In this document: in pieces, positions 17,037 through 26,579 of the stretch
Position numbering within the stretch: position 1 is the stretch's first letter
Layout of the letters: each line of letters opens with the position of its first letter
Assembly (NCBI RefSeq): GCF_001705515.1
Contig: NZ_MDJS01000001.1
Span: forward strand, 2,108,001-2,172,000
Direction of reading: 5' to 3'
Length of the DNA stretch: 64,000 bases
DNA from: Mucilaginibacter sp. PPCGB 2223
GTDB taxonomy: Bacteria > Bacteroidota > Bacteroidia > Sphingobacteriales > Sphingobacteriaceae
Made by a program: the position numbers and the translations under genes
The notes under the pieces: generated by a model
The model's input: the letters and a program-made list of their open reading frames with translations, nothing else
What the model was told of the DNA's origin: nothing
Databases searched by the model: none

Positions 17037-18674
17037 TTATTTGAATACGTAATGAACAGGTGCCGCTACCAGGTTCGGGTCGGTAGTTGATTCTGAAACC
17101 GGTACCGGGAAGAAGAAGTTCGCGTCAATGGGCGTCAGCTTTCTCGAATAAATAACTGGTGCGGGGTTTGCGTTAGCTGCGGCGCTGTAAGTACCTCTCT
17201 CCTGTTGACTGATAACCGAAATGCCTACAGGGTGATGGGTAGGGAAAGTTGCCGACCCCGAAGGTTGAAAGCCATCCAGGCGGCACAGGTCAAACCAAAA
17301 ATCCTGTTCGAGGGCAAACTCAAGGCGCCTTTCGAGCAGCAACTGCTGGTAGGTAAACGATGTAACTGCAGGTACGCCAACCCGGGTCCTGACCATATTA
17401 AAATAGGTCAGAGCTTTCGGATCTGATGTCGATGCTGTTAACGGTATACCGGTACCGGGTGTTACGTGCGCTGCCTGGCCTAATATCGCCTCGGCTTCAA
17501 TCAGCAACACATCCGAATAGCGCATAATGTAGGTATTGTTACCGCCGGCTTGTGCAGCGCTTTTACCGCCATTGTCGGCCGGTGTGCCTATTACATATTT
17601 TTTTGCAGCGGCATTCTCATTCTGTGCACTTCCGTTTGCAGGGAAAGTATAACCGCCGGATGCTGCCAAAAGATCGGGATATTTACTACCCGGGAGCATA
17701 ATGGTAGCATGCCTGCGGATAGTATCGCCGCCCTCGGTTTTGAAAGCATTTTGCAGGTCGATTGTCGGGCCGATCTCGGCATAACCATCGCCTGTACCGG
17801 TAATGGTGCTGTTATAGGCCCATGATGCCTGAATAGAGTTTCCATAATCGTACCCGCCGTTATATATCCATTGCATGGCCAATATGCTCTCCTTATTGTT
17901 ATTGAAAGCTGTCTGGAACAGGTTTTCGTAAACCGGCAACAATGAAAACTCACCGCTGTTAATCACCTTTTCGGCTTCTTTCTGGGCGTTCACGTAATCC
18001 TGCATGTACAAGTACACTTTGGCCAGCATTGCCGATGCCGAACCGCTGTCGCCATGACCGGTACCTGCCGTACCTGCCGAGCAGTTAGCCTCGGCAAATT
18101 GCAGGTCCTTGATCATGAAGGTATATACATCTGAGATGTAGTTGGTTGGCACATGTTGAAAATTGGCGATGTCATCCAGCGGGTTTTCAACTATCGGCAC
18201 GTTACCAAAAACACGTACCAGGTAAAAGTAAGCCACGGCCCGCATCAAGTGCGCTTCGCCCAAAGCATTATTAACGGTAGCCTGTGGCACACCGGGTATA
18301 CTTGAGGCCATATTATTGATCAATCCGTTACATTGCGCTATAACGGTGAATGGCGAATCCCATGCGGCCAGTATTTCGGGGTTACCGTTTGGCGCCGACC
18401 AGTCGTTGAAAGCGCTAACGTCAGACGAGTAAGTAAAAGCGTTCCCCCCCGCCAGTTCGGTAATTGCCCATCCAACCTTATTGTTCCAGCCAAACCACGG
18501 CGACCCATATAAGCCGTTGGTACTGGCCTGAACCTGCGATACGGTTTGATAATAATTACCGACAGTGATACCGGCTTCGGGCGGGCGGTTAAAAAAGTCT
18601 TTCGAACAGCCACTGATAACGATAGTTGCTATAGTTGCTATACCTGCTGTTATATTTTTTATATGTCTTTTCAT
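17037..18674 (-). CDS. susD: SusD/RagB-type nutrient-binding outer-membrane lipoprotein (mannan PUL)
   Basis: Lipoprotein signal with VISGC lipobox (Cys23) and CSKDFF after it. The SusD fold is recognisable: an N-terminal SusD-like helix region with NGLYGSPWFGWNN, TPR-like helices (MRAVAYFYLVRVFGNVPIVE), and the C-terminal RagB block MRYSDVLLIEAEAILGQA, then LLLERRLEFALEQDFWFDLCRL. It forms the lid of the SusC transporter and captures oligosaccharides at the surface. It is 17 nt downstream of susC and 8 nt upstream of the TIG lipoprotein gene. Length (545 aa) is normal for the family and it has no visible defects. Confidence 0.92.
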   Translation of the reverse strand: MKRHIKNITAGIATIATIVISGCSKDFFNRPPEAGITVGNYYQTVSQVQASTNGLYGSPWFGWNNKVGWAITELAGGNAFTYSSDVSAFNDWSAPNGNPEILAAWDSPFTVIAQCNGLINNMASSIPGVPQATVNNALGEAHLMRAVAYFYLVRVFGNVPIVENPLDDIANFQHVPTNYISDVYTFMIKDLQFAEANCSAGTAGTGHGDSGSASAMLAKVYLYMQDYVNAQKEAEKVINSGEFSLLPVYENLFQTAFNNNKESILAMQWIYNGGYDYGNSIQASWAYNSTITGTGDGYAEIGPTIDLQNAFKTEGGDTIRRHATIMLPGSKYPDLLAASGGYTFPANGSAQNENAAAKKYVIGTPADNGGKSAAQAGGNNTYIMRYSDVLLIEAEAILGQAAHVTPGTGIPLTASTSDPKALTYFNMVRTRVGVPAVTSFTYQQLLLERRLEFALEQDFWFDLCRLDGFQPSGSATFPTHHPVGISVISQQERGTYSAAANANPAPVIYSRKLTPIDANFFFPVPVSESTTDPNLVAAPVHYVFK

Positions 18675-18691
18675 GTCAATCTCTTTAAAAG

Positions 18692-21600
18692 TTAAAACTG
18701 TGCATTAAGGCCTACCGTAAAAATGCGCGGCGATGGGTACCTGCCCATATCCAGGTTCATTAACAGCGGGTTTTGGTTGAACGATCCGATTTCGGGGTCG
18801 AGGCCGGGATATTTGGTAATTACCAGTAAATTCTGACCGCTTACATATACCTTCAAATTCGTCATGGCAACATATTTTGCCCATCGGGCAGGCATATTGT
18901 ATCCCAGGCGGACATTTTGTAAGCGCACGAAAGAAGCGCTTTCTAAAAACCTGTCAGACATGACCAGGTTTGGGTTACCCAAACCGCCGCGCGGGGCCGG
19001 TACATTTGAATCGGGGTTAGAGGGTGTCCAGAAGTTGGCTGTAGATGCTAACTGGTTCTGGTACAATCCTGATAACCCGGCTGTCTGGTATTCCAGTACA
19101 TCCAGTATCTTACCACCATAGGAACCATAAATAAATATCGACAGGTCGAAGTCTTTATAGGTGAAATTATTGGTAAAGCCATAAGTGAATGTAGGGTTAG
19201 GATTGCCGAGCGGAACCTGGTCCTTCGAGTCGACCTGACCATCGTTATTGGTATCAACATATTGCAAATCGCCCAGCCAGATGGTATTACCCAGTGTGTT
19301 GCTCACTATCTGCGGCGAGGTGCCGGTAACATTTTGAGGATGGGTAGCCAGGTAAGCCAGTTGCGCCTGTGTTTTTACCACGCCCTGCACTTTATATCCG
19401 TAAAATTCTCCAACAGGCTGGCCTACAACCGTCCGGGTAACTGGTAAGCTAACATAGGCTGTACCTACGGTTTCGTTGATAGCCGGTGCACCGTTTAACG
19501 AGGTTACCGTATTCACATAATGCGAAAACGTGATTGTGCTGTTCCATTTAAAATCGTTTGTGACTATATTATGGGTGTTGATAGTAAACTCGAAACCTTT
19601 ATTCTCGATATTACCTGCGTTGATATAAGGCGGTGCGATACCGGCCGGATTGTCGCCGTACTCGTTGGGCCCGCCCAAGAGGAAATAAGGCAAAGGTTGC
19701 TGGAACAGGAAGTTTTTTGATGATTTGATATAGTAATCGGCAACGGCATCGATGCGGCCGTTAAACAAACTAAAATCAATACCTGCATCTTTTTGGATGG
19801 CTGTGGCCCAGGTAAGGTTAGGGTTGGCAACGTTGTTGATGATGAAGCCTGTGCCAAATGCCGTAGCTACCGGTTTAAGCGACGCGCCATACACATATTG
19901 CGGAACACCTGAGTTACCGGTTGTACCATAGCTGGCCCTGATCTTGATATTATCGATCACGGCTTTTAAAGGAGCCATAAACGGTTCTTCGGATAAGCGC
20001 CAGGCAACGGCTGCACCGGGAAAGTACCCGATCTGGTGGCCCGAGGCAAAATTTGAGCTTTGATCGCTACGGATATTGGCTGTGATGCTGTACCGGTTAT
20101 TAAAAGTATAAATTAACCTGCCCAGGTACGATTGCATTACCGAGGCACCTTTGCCTTCGTTCACAGAAGCACCTACCGCATTGGCAACCGCTATGCTTTG
20201 CACATTATTACCGGCCGAAAAACCAACGCCCGACAGCGGGATATAATCATAATTTGATTGCCAAACTTCGCGGCCCGCCAGGGCCGATATATTGTGCTTA
20301 CCCCAGCTGTGCGAATAATTGAAATATTCTTTCCAACTCCAGTAAACGCTGTTGGTAATGGCACGGTTTAATGTGGCCGTATTGTTTCCGAAAGCAGGAG
20401 CACTGCCTGTTGCCCCGTAAGAATAGGTTGGGTTAAACGTCTGGCCGTTTGCCCAGTTGAAATCGCCGCTAAGTTCAGAGTGGAGCGACAAACCTTTGTA
20501 AAGCGTTATATCGGCATAAACGTTGCCGTTTACCTCGCTCCTGGTTAAATTATTAGCGATATTTAAGGCTTGCTGAACAGGGTTAGGCCCTCCGAGGATA
20601 GTACCGTTAACCACTGCAGGTCCGGCAAATGTACCATCAGCGTTATAAACCGGTGCATCGGGCGCGGCTAACAGGGCGTTGTAAATAATACCTGTATTAC
20701 TGCCGAGGCCAACTTGCTGATCACTCCGCATGGCGCCGATAGTCGAGCCTATTTTGAGCCAGCCTTTTGCCTGCGAGTTGAGCGCGGCGCGTATGGTATA
20801 ACGATCGAAGTTAAAGCCTAAAACAGTACCGTCCTGCCTGAAATAACCTGTCGACAGGTAGTAATCCGACTTATCAGTACCGCCGGATACTGCTACGTTA
20901 TGGCTTTGCTCGGCAGCAGTGCGGAAGATCGCTTTCTGCCAGTTAGTGCCCGGGCCTAAAATACTTGGGTTGGCAAATTCGCCCCGGGGCTGGATACCAA
21001 AAGCGGTTGCGAGCCGGTTTTGCAAAGCGGCATATTGCTGCAGGTTATCTACTTCCAAAAATTTACCTTGCTGCTGTAAGCCTACAAAACCATCATAGGT
21101 TATTTTGGCACTGCCGCTTTTACCGCGTTTGGTGGTAACAATCACCACACCATTTGCGCCGCGGCTACCGTAGATGGCACTTGCCGAAGCATCTTTTAAG
21201 ATATCTATCGATTCGATATCGTTCGGATTAAGCATCCCCAGCGGGCTCACCGAAGTTTCCATATTGGATGAACCCGGGCTGTTTAACTGTGCACCACCAC
21301 TGTAGCCGTTTGCTGCGTTGCCGGTTATTTCCACACCATCGATAACGTACAGAGGCTCACTCTGCCCGAAGTTGCTGATCCCGCGTATGTGGACGGATGT
21401 AGCACTGCCGGGTTGGCCGGAGTTTTCGGTAACGGTTACCCCGGCTGCTTTACCTTGCAGTAACTGGTCCACACTCGGCTGCGGGATATTCTGGATATCC
21501 CTGGAAGTAACCGAAGAGATGGCTCCGTTCACATCGCCCCTTTTTTGGGTACCGTAACCAATGCCCACCACTTCAACATTGCTCAATGTGGTACTGGTTA

Positions 21601-21901
21601 ACTTTAAGGTTACGTTAATTGTGGTTTTGTTGCCTATTACCACTTCAACGGGCGTCATACCAATAAAACTGAAATGCAGTACCTTACCACCTGCCGGTAC
21701 ATTAATGGTATAGGCGCCGTTAACATCTGTACTGGTAACCACTTTGGTATCTTTAACCATCACAGTTACCCCAGGCAGTGTCACACCTTTTTCATCGGTC
21801 GCTGTACCTTTCACAGTTACCGGGCCGCCCTGTGCATATACGGCGCAGTAACTGATCATCAGCAATGCCACCAGTAGTGCTTTTTGTAGATTTTTCCTCA
21901 T
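18692..21901 (-). CDS. susC: SusC/RagA TonB-dependent oligosaccharide transporter (mannan PUL)
   Basis: A 1069-residue SusC protein: signal peptide, CarboxypepD-regulatory-like beta-domain (residues ~28-110, GVTLPGVTVMVKDTK), TonB-box region, plug domain (QLLQGKAAGVTVTENSGQPG, YVIDGVEI, IESIDILKDASASAIYGSRG, GVVIVTTKRG), and a 22-strand barrel closing at the C-terminal FTVGLNAQF. It imports mannan oligosaccharides through the outer membrane with TonB energy, paired with the SusD lid encoded just downstream. First gene of the susCD operon. The 499-nt region before it holds the likely binding element for the hybrid regulator encoded next door on the same strand. Confidence 0.95.
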   Translation of the reverse strand: MRKNLQKALLVALLMISYCAVYAQGGPVTVKGTATDEKGVTLPGVTVMVKDTKVVTSTDVNGAYTINVPAGGKVLHFSFIGMTPVEVVIGNKTTINVTLKLTSTTLSNVEVVGIGYGTQKRGDVNGAISSVTSRDIQNIPQPSVDQLLQGKAAGVTVTENSGQPGSATSVHIRGISNFGQSEPLYVIDGVEITGNAANGYSGGAQLNSPGSSNMETSVSPLGMLNPNDIESIDILKDASASAIYGSRGANGVVIVTTKRGKSGSAKITYDGFVGLQQQGKFLEVDNLQQYAALQNRLATAFGIQPRGEFANPSILGPGTNWQKAIFRTAAEQSHNVAVSGGTDKSDYYLSTGYFRQDGTVLGFNFDRYTIRAALNSQAKGWLKIGSTIGAMRSDQQVGLGSNTGIIYNALLAAPDAPVYNADGTFAGPAVVNGTILGGPNPVQQALNIANNLTRSEVNGNVYADITLYKGLSLHSELSGDFNWANGQTFNPTYSYGATGSAPAFGNNTATLNRAITNSVYWSWKEYFNYSHSWGKHNISALAGREVWQSNYDYIPLSGVGFSAGNNVQSIAVANAVGASVNEGKGASVMQSYLGRLIYTFNNRYSITANIRSDQSSNFASGHQIGYFPGAAVAWRLSEEPFMAPLKAVIDNIKIRASYGTTGNSGVPQYVYGASLKPVATAFGTGFIINNVANPNLTWATAIQKDAGIDFSLFNGRIDAVADYYIKSSKNFLFQQPLPYFLLGGPNEYGDNPAGIAPPYINAGNIENKGFEFTINTHNIVTNDFKWNSTITFSHYVNTVTSLNGAPAINETVGTAYVSLPVTRTVVGQPVGEFYGYKVQGVVKTQAQLAYLATHPQNVTGTSPQIVSNTLGNTIWLGDLQYVDTNNDGQVDSKDQVPLGNPNPTFTYGFTNNFTYKDFDLSIFIYGSYGGKILDVLEYQTAGLSGLYQNQLASTANFWTPSNPDSNVPAPRGGLGNPNLVMSDRFLESASFVRLQNVRLGYNMPARWAKYVAMTNLKVYVSGQNLLVITKYPGLDPEIGSFNQNPLLMNLDMGRYPSPRIFTVGLNAQF

Positions 21902-22400
21902 AATGATTGGTTGATTTGTAATTGGATTAATAAGTAGATCGTGTTTATTTCAGGTTATTCATAGGTTATTTGCTTTTACAATCGGTTGCATAAACAGTAT
22001 TCAGCCTCGGCTATGTCCTAAATCGATCAAAACTTAAGACGGCATAGTATGCAATTACAGCGATCAGAGAAACCCCGGATCATCGCATATCAAATTCTTT
22101 ACGGCTCGTTTTTTGATTAATGTTACTTAATCAACATAATTGGTTATTGGCATAATAGGCCCACAGCTTTTACTGTTATCAGGGCGATATTGTTTTACCG
22201 AAATAAAAGTACTATAGGGGTTGTATTCAAATGTGGATTAATAGGGACACAAATGTCAACATTGATTAAACATTTGATTTTCAATAATTTAATACAATAA
22301 GAGCAGGCACAAATGTGCAATTATTAAACAAAATCCGCACATCAGGTTCCATAATAATATCGCAAATAATAACCGGAATACAGTTGGGTAAGACAGATAA
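21902..22400 (-). promoter_or_regulatory. susC upstream region (499 nt, no gene)
   Basis: This gap between the regulator stop and the susC start holds no convincing ORF. Repeated CAAATGT words occur at 22228-22234, 22250-22256 and 22310-22316, the last inside GCACA-AA-TGTGC, and the element shared with the GH3 promoter lies at 22241-22260. A weak core promoter on the minus strand could be TTTG (22231-22228) and TACTTTTA (22211-22204), but the 16-nt spacer is short for Bacteroidota. If correct, the shared element lies just upstream of the -33 box, an activator position. Confidence 0.5.
22241..22260 (-). promoter_or_regulatory. Putative hybrid-regulator binding element, susC copy
   Basis: ATAGGGACACAAATGTCAAC (plus-strand reading) matches the element upstream of the GH3 gene at 17 of 20 positions. 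A half-related copy (TATAGGGG...CAAATGTGG) follows at 22214-22235, giving a direct-repeat look that suits AraC-type regulators. Assignment to the neighbouring regulator is inference from position. Confidence 0.5.
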
Positions 22401-25400
22401 CTAAGCCTCAGCCTGGGTTTTGGCTTCCATGTAGTTTGAGGGCGATACGCCGTACTCGGCCTTAAATGCTTTCACAAAATACTTCTGACTTTTGAAACCA
22501 ACCTTGTAGCATATCTGCGATATAGTAAGGTAGCCGTTCTCCAGCAACTGGGCGGCGCGCTTAAGGCGGATATGACGTATAAACTCGTTCGGGGTTTTGC
22601 CCGTTAAGGCCAGTATTTTTTTGTAGAGCGTGTACCTGCTTACAAACATTTCGCCACTCAACTCCTCAACCGAGAAGTTAGGGTTGTTGATGTTTTCCTC
22701 GATCAGCCTCAATAGCTTTTGCAGGAAAGCTTCTTCGGGCGATTCGATAAGCTCTTCGGTCGGTTTAACCTCTACCTGTTTTTGGTAGGTTTTACGCATG
22801 TTTTCCTGTTGCGCCAGGATGTTTTTGATCTTGGATAACAGTATCTCGAAGTTGAATGGTTTGGTAAGATAATCGGTAGCGCCCATTTCGAGGCCTTTGA
22901 GCTGCTGGTCCTCACCTATCAACGCAGTTAATAAAATAACCGGGATATGCGTAGTGCGCGGGTCGTTTTTGATCTTGGTACATAGTTCTATGCCATCCAT
23001 CTCGGGCATGCTGATATCGCTTACTACCAAGTTAGGGTGCAGCGCCAGGGTTTTTTGCCAACCCTCGCGCCCATCGGCAGCTTCAACTATCGTGAAGACG
23101 TGTTTTAAATTATCCTTGATATAGAACCTGAAATCATAATTGTCTTCAACGATCAATATTGTTGGTTTTTTGCCAATATGATGATCATCAGTGGGTTTAT
23201 GCTCTATTTCCGGCTGCTGTAGAGACGGTTTCTTGCCTGCCTTTTTAACTGCTGCGGTTTTCAACGGCAGAGTTACTGTAAAGCAACTGCCTTCGTTAAG
23301 TTCACTATCTACGGTAATGGTACCATTATACAAGCGCACAAATTCTTTGGTGATCGATAAACCTATGCCGCTACCCTGGTTGACCATCGAACCGGGAATA
23401 TTATTTTGGAAAAAGGCTTCGAATATCTTATCCTTTTTATCTGCCGGTACACCGATACCGGTATCGATCACTTTGATCTGCAGGTTACATTCGAGCGGAC
23501 TGTCGCTGCTTAAGGTATCGACAAGCAAACTCACGTGCCCGCCGGCAGGTGTAAACTTAAACGCATTGGACAGCAGGTTGAACAGAATGCGCTCGATCTT
23601 GTCACGGTCGAACTCGCAGCTTAGCTCGTCTATCGCGGCATCAAACACAAAGCTGATGTTTTTCTTCTCGGCAATATCGATGAAAGAGTCGGCGATATCT
23701 TTAATAAATGCGATCACCTCTCCCGGTTCGGTATGCAGCTTCAGTTCCTGCACTTCCATCTTACGGAAATCGAGCAGTTGATTAACCAGGTTAAGCAAAC
23801 GCCGGGCGTTGCGATTGGCAAATTCAAGCTGGGTTTTTACCTCGGTCTCTTTGATCTGCTTCAGCACCTTATCTATCGGCGCCATAATGAGCGACAGCGG
23901 CGTACGGAACTCGTGGCTTACATTAGTGAAGAATTTGATCTTCATCAGGTCGAGCTCATGCATCCGCTTGGCTTCTTCACGCTCTTTTTCCAATTCAAAC
24001 TGCGTCCGTATTTTTTGGATACCCCGTTTCCTGATCAGCAATAAAACTCCGATAACGGCCATGGCATAAAGCACATAAGCAAACGGCGTTTTCCAAAACG
24101 GCGGCAATATGTGTACCGTTAGGGTAAGTTCGTGTGCAGGCGCATTATCGCCAACAGCACGCACTTTAAAATAATAATCCCCGGCATCAAGGTTAGTGTA
24201 AGTGGCGCTTTGAACCGTTTTATCTGCTTCTATCCATCTGTTATTAAAGCCCTCCATTTTATACTGAAGCTTTACCTTATCGGGATTGAAATAGTTTAAC
24301 GAAGCAAATTCAATGCTGAAAACATTTTCATCGTATTTTAAAGTGACCTCTTTTGATGAAGTAATAGATTGGGTTAAAATTACATCCCCGTTTACTTTAT
24401 CACCAACTTTGAGGCTTTTATTAAAAACCTGAAAATCGGTAAATACGAGATCGGGAGGGGCGGTACTGATATGAATATCTGACGGTTTAAAAATATTAAA
24501 GCCGTTACCCCCGCCAAATACCAACTCGCCGGCCCTGGTTTTGCATGATGCATTGATGGTAAACTCGCGGCCCTGCAAGCCATCTGTTTCGTTATAATTT
24601 ACAAACCTGAATTTCAACGCGTCGGTGGGCCCCGAAACGATAATATTGGATAAACCGTTGAGCGTACTGACCCACATATTGTGCGCATCGTCCTCCTGGA
24701 AGTCTAACAGGGTATTATCAGGCAAACCATCTTCTTTAATAATGTTTGTAAATTTTTGTGTTACCGGGTTGAATATGCTTATGCCTGCGCGTGTACTTAT
24801 CCACATCAGGCCGCGGCTGTCTTGAAAAACACTGTTGCTGTTGTTATTGATCAGCGTATTAGGGTTGCTATCGCTATGAACGTAATTAATAAAGGTGTTG
24901 GTTTTTTTTAGCAATACATCAATGCCGTAATAGGTAACAACCCACAGGTTCTTCTGCCTGTCTTCGCAAAGGCCGGAGATATAATTTGAATGAATTGAGT
25001 TAGGCTGGTCATTTTTGTAATGGATAAATGTTTGCGTTTGCGGATTAAATTTGTTTAACCCGCCAGCTAATGTACCTACCCACAAATTATGAGATGAGTC
25101 TTCGAGTATGGACCATACCCTATCTTCGGATATGCTGCCCGGCAGGGCATCATCATGCTTATAATGGATAAATGTTTTACCGTCGAAACAATCCAACCCG
25201 CCAAAATAGGTGCCTATCCATAATTTTTGATCATGATCGAGGCACATCGTTATGATCACGTTGTTAGATAAGCTATTAGGATTATTTTTATCGTGCAGGT
25301 AACTTTTAAAAGCTCCTGTTTTTCGGTCAAAATATATCAATCCGCCGCCGTTGGTACCTAACCAGAGGTTACCGTATTTGTCTTCGATAAATTTATTGAT

Positions 25401-26510
25401 ATCGTTAAAAGGCAAGCTTTGGGGGTCGGACAGGTAATGGGTATAAAGCGGGAACTTGATGATATTTTCGTGGTAATAACTAATGCCTTTTTTGTAGGTG
25501 CCTATCCAGACGATGCCGGTATTATCCTTATACAGAGATATAATGCTATTTTGACTCAGGCTTTTATTATCATCTTCTTTGTTCATCAAAACGTTGAACC
25601 GAAAGCTATTTTTATCTAAAATACTGATGCCGCCATGATCTGTAGCTATCCAGATACGGCCCTTGTCATCTTGTATAATACCCGAAATAATGTTGGCGCG
25701 CAACTTATCAGGTCCTTCACCTTTACCGATGTGCTTGAATACCTTTTTATCTGCGCTCAGGTAAAACACCCCCGAAGAGTAAGTAGGCACATAAGCCCAA
25801 AAATTATCTTTGCTATCGATAAATAGCTTGAATGGTAAATTGGAAAATGTATAGTTATTGCTGATAACGTCCGAATGATAAATTACCGCATTAGTTTCGG
25901 GATTTAAACACTCGAGCTCCCCCTTAAAATAAATAAGCCATATATTGCCTTTGCCATCCAGGGATACATCGCACACTGCGTTGGAGCAAATACTGTTAGG
26001 GTTACCCTGTATATGTGCAATATGTGTTGTAGTTTTAGTTTTACTATCGTACTTGTAAACTCCATATACAGCGTGAATAAACCAGAAATTTCCGTTTCCA
26101 TCTTTTTTTACCGTTGTGATATTGGCATCCGGAATATTGATCGATCTTAAATAACTGGCCGTTTTGCGGATAAAAATCTCTTTTACCGGATCGTAAATAT
26201 TAAATCCTTCGGGGGTTTTTACCCACATTTTATTGTCGGGGCCTTCGGATACGCTGACGATGAAATCGTCGTTCAGGCTGGTGGTGTCGCTAACCGAATG
26301 TTTAAATACTTTAAACTTATACCCATCGTATTTATTCAACCCAGAAAGGGTACCGAACCACATAAAGCCTTTGCTATCCTTGGTAATACAGGTTACCCAG
26401 TTATGCGACAGGCCGTTGTTCACATCGAGCCGCGAAAACTGGAACTGCCCCTGCTGCGCTTTCAGGGCAATGCTGATTAACGAAAGGGCGATAAGTAATT
26501 TATACCGCAT
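22401..26510 (-). CDS. Hybrid two-component system regulator (sensor kinase, receiver and AraC in one protein)
   Basis: A 1369-residue HTCS. Order: signal peptide (MRYKLLIALSLISIALKA); two-component propeller repeats (residues ~25-730, e.g. GFMWFGTLSGLNKYDGYKF, NLWVGTLAGGLNKFNP); Y_Y_Y domain (~740-800, YTNLDAGDYYFKVRAVGDN); one membrane segment (~805-825); HisKA with FFTNVSHEFRTPL (His near 864); HATPase_c; receiver with VVSDISMPEMDG (Asp near 1163); C-terminal AraC HTH (~1265-1365). The periplasmic propeller binds the imported oligosaccharide and the AraC domain activates the PUL. It lies on the same strand between the GH3 gene and susC. All key residues are present, so it should be functional. 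Confidence 0.95.
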   Translation of the reverse strand: MRYKLLIALSLISIALKAQQGQFQFSRLDVNNGLSHNWVTCITKDSKGFMWFGTLSGLNKYDGYKFKVFKHSVSDTTSLNDDFIVSVSEGPDNKMWVKTPEGFNIYDPVKEIFIRKTASYLRSINIPDANITTVKKDGNGNFWFIHAVYGVYKYDSKTKTTTHIAHIQGNPNSICSNAVCDVSLDGKGNIWLIYFKGELECLNPETNAVIYHSDVISNNYTFSNLPFKLFIDSKDNFWAYVPTYSSGVFYLSADKKVFKHIGKGEGPDKLRANIISGIIQDDKGRIWIATDHGGISILDKNSFRFNVLMNKEDDNKSLSQNSIISLYKDNTGIVWIGTYKKGISYYHENIIKFPLYTHYLSDPQSLPFNDINKFIEDKYGNLWLGTNGGGLIYFDRKTGAFKSYLHDKNNPNSLSNNVIITMCLDHDQKLWIGTYFGGLDCFDGKTFIHYKHDDALPGSISEDRVWSILEDSSHNLWVGTLAGGLNKFNPQTQTFIHYKNDQPNSIHSNYISGLCEDRQKNLWVVTYYGIDVLLKKTNTFINYVHSDSNPNTLINNNSNSVFQDSRGLMWISTRAGISIFNPVTQKFTNIIKEDGLPDNTLLDFQEDDAHNMWVSTLNGLSNIIVSGPTDALKFRFVNYNETDGLQGREFTINASCKTRAGELVFGGGNGFNIFKPSDIHISTAPPDLVFTDFQVFNKSLKVGDKVNGDVILTQSITSSKEVTLKYDENVFSIEFASLNYFNPDKVKLQYKMEGFNNRWIEADKTVQSATYTNLDAGDYYFKVRAVGDNAPAHELTLTVHILPPFWKTPFAYVLYAMAVIGVLLLIRKRGIQKIRTQFELEKEREEAKRMHELDLMKIKFFTNVSHEFRTPLSLIMAPIDKVLKQIKETEVKTQLEFANRNARRLLNLVNQLLDFRKMEVQELKLHTEPGEVIAFIKDIADSFIDIAEKKNISFVFDAAIDELSCEFDRDKIERILFNLLSNAFKFTPAGGHVSLLVDTLSSDSPLECNLQIKVIDTGIGVPADKKDKIFEAFFQNNIPGSMVNQGSGIGLSITKEFVRLYNGTITVDSELNEGSCFTVTLPLKTAAVKKAGKKPSLQQPEIEHKPTDDHHIGKKPTILIVEDNYDFRFYIKDNLKHVFTIVEAADGREGWQKTLALHPNLVVSDISMPEMDGIELCTKIKNDPRTTHIPVILLTALIGEDQQLKGLEMGATDYLTKPFNFEILLSKIKNILAQQENMRKTYQKQVEVKPTEELIESPEEAFLQKLLRLIEENINNPNFSVEELSGEMFVSRYTLYKKILALTGKTPNEFIRHIRLKRAAQLLENGYLTISQICYKVGFKSQKYFVKAFKAEYGVSPSNYMEAKTQAEA

Positions 26511-26579
26511 ATAATTGGTTGTGCTGTGTTTATACGGGGTGAGCTTAACAAATATACAATTAGGCTGCAGACGGTTTAA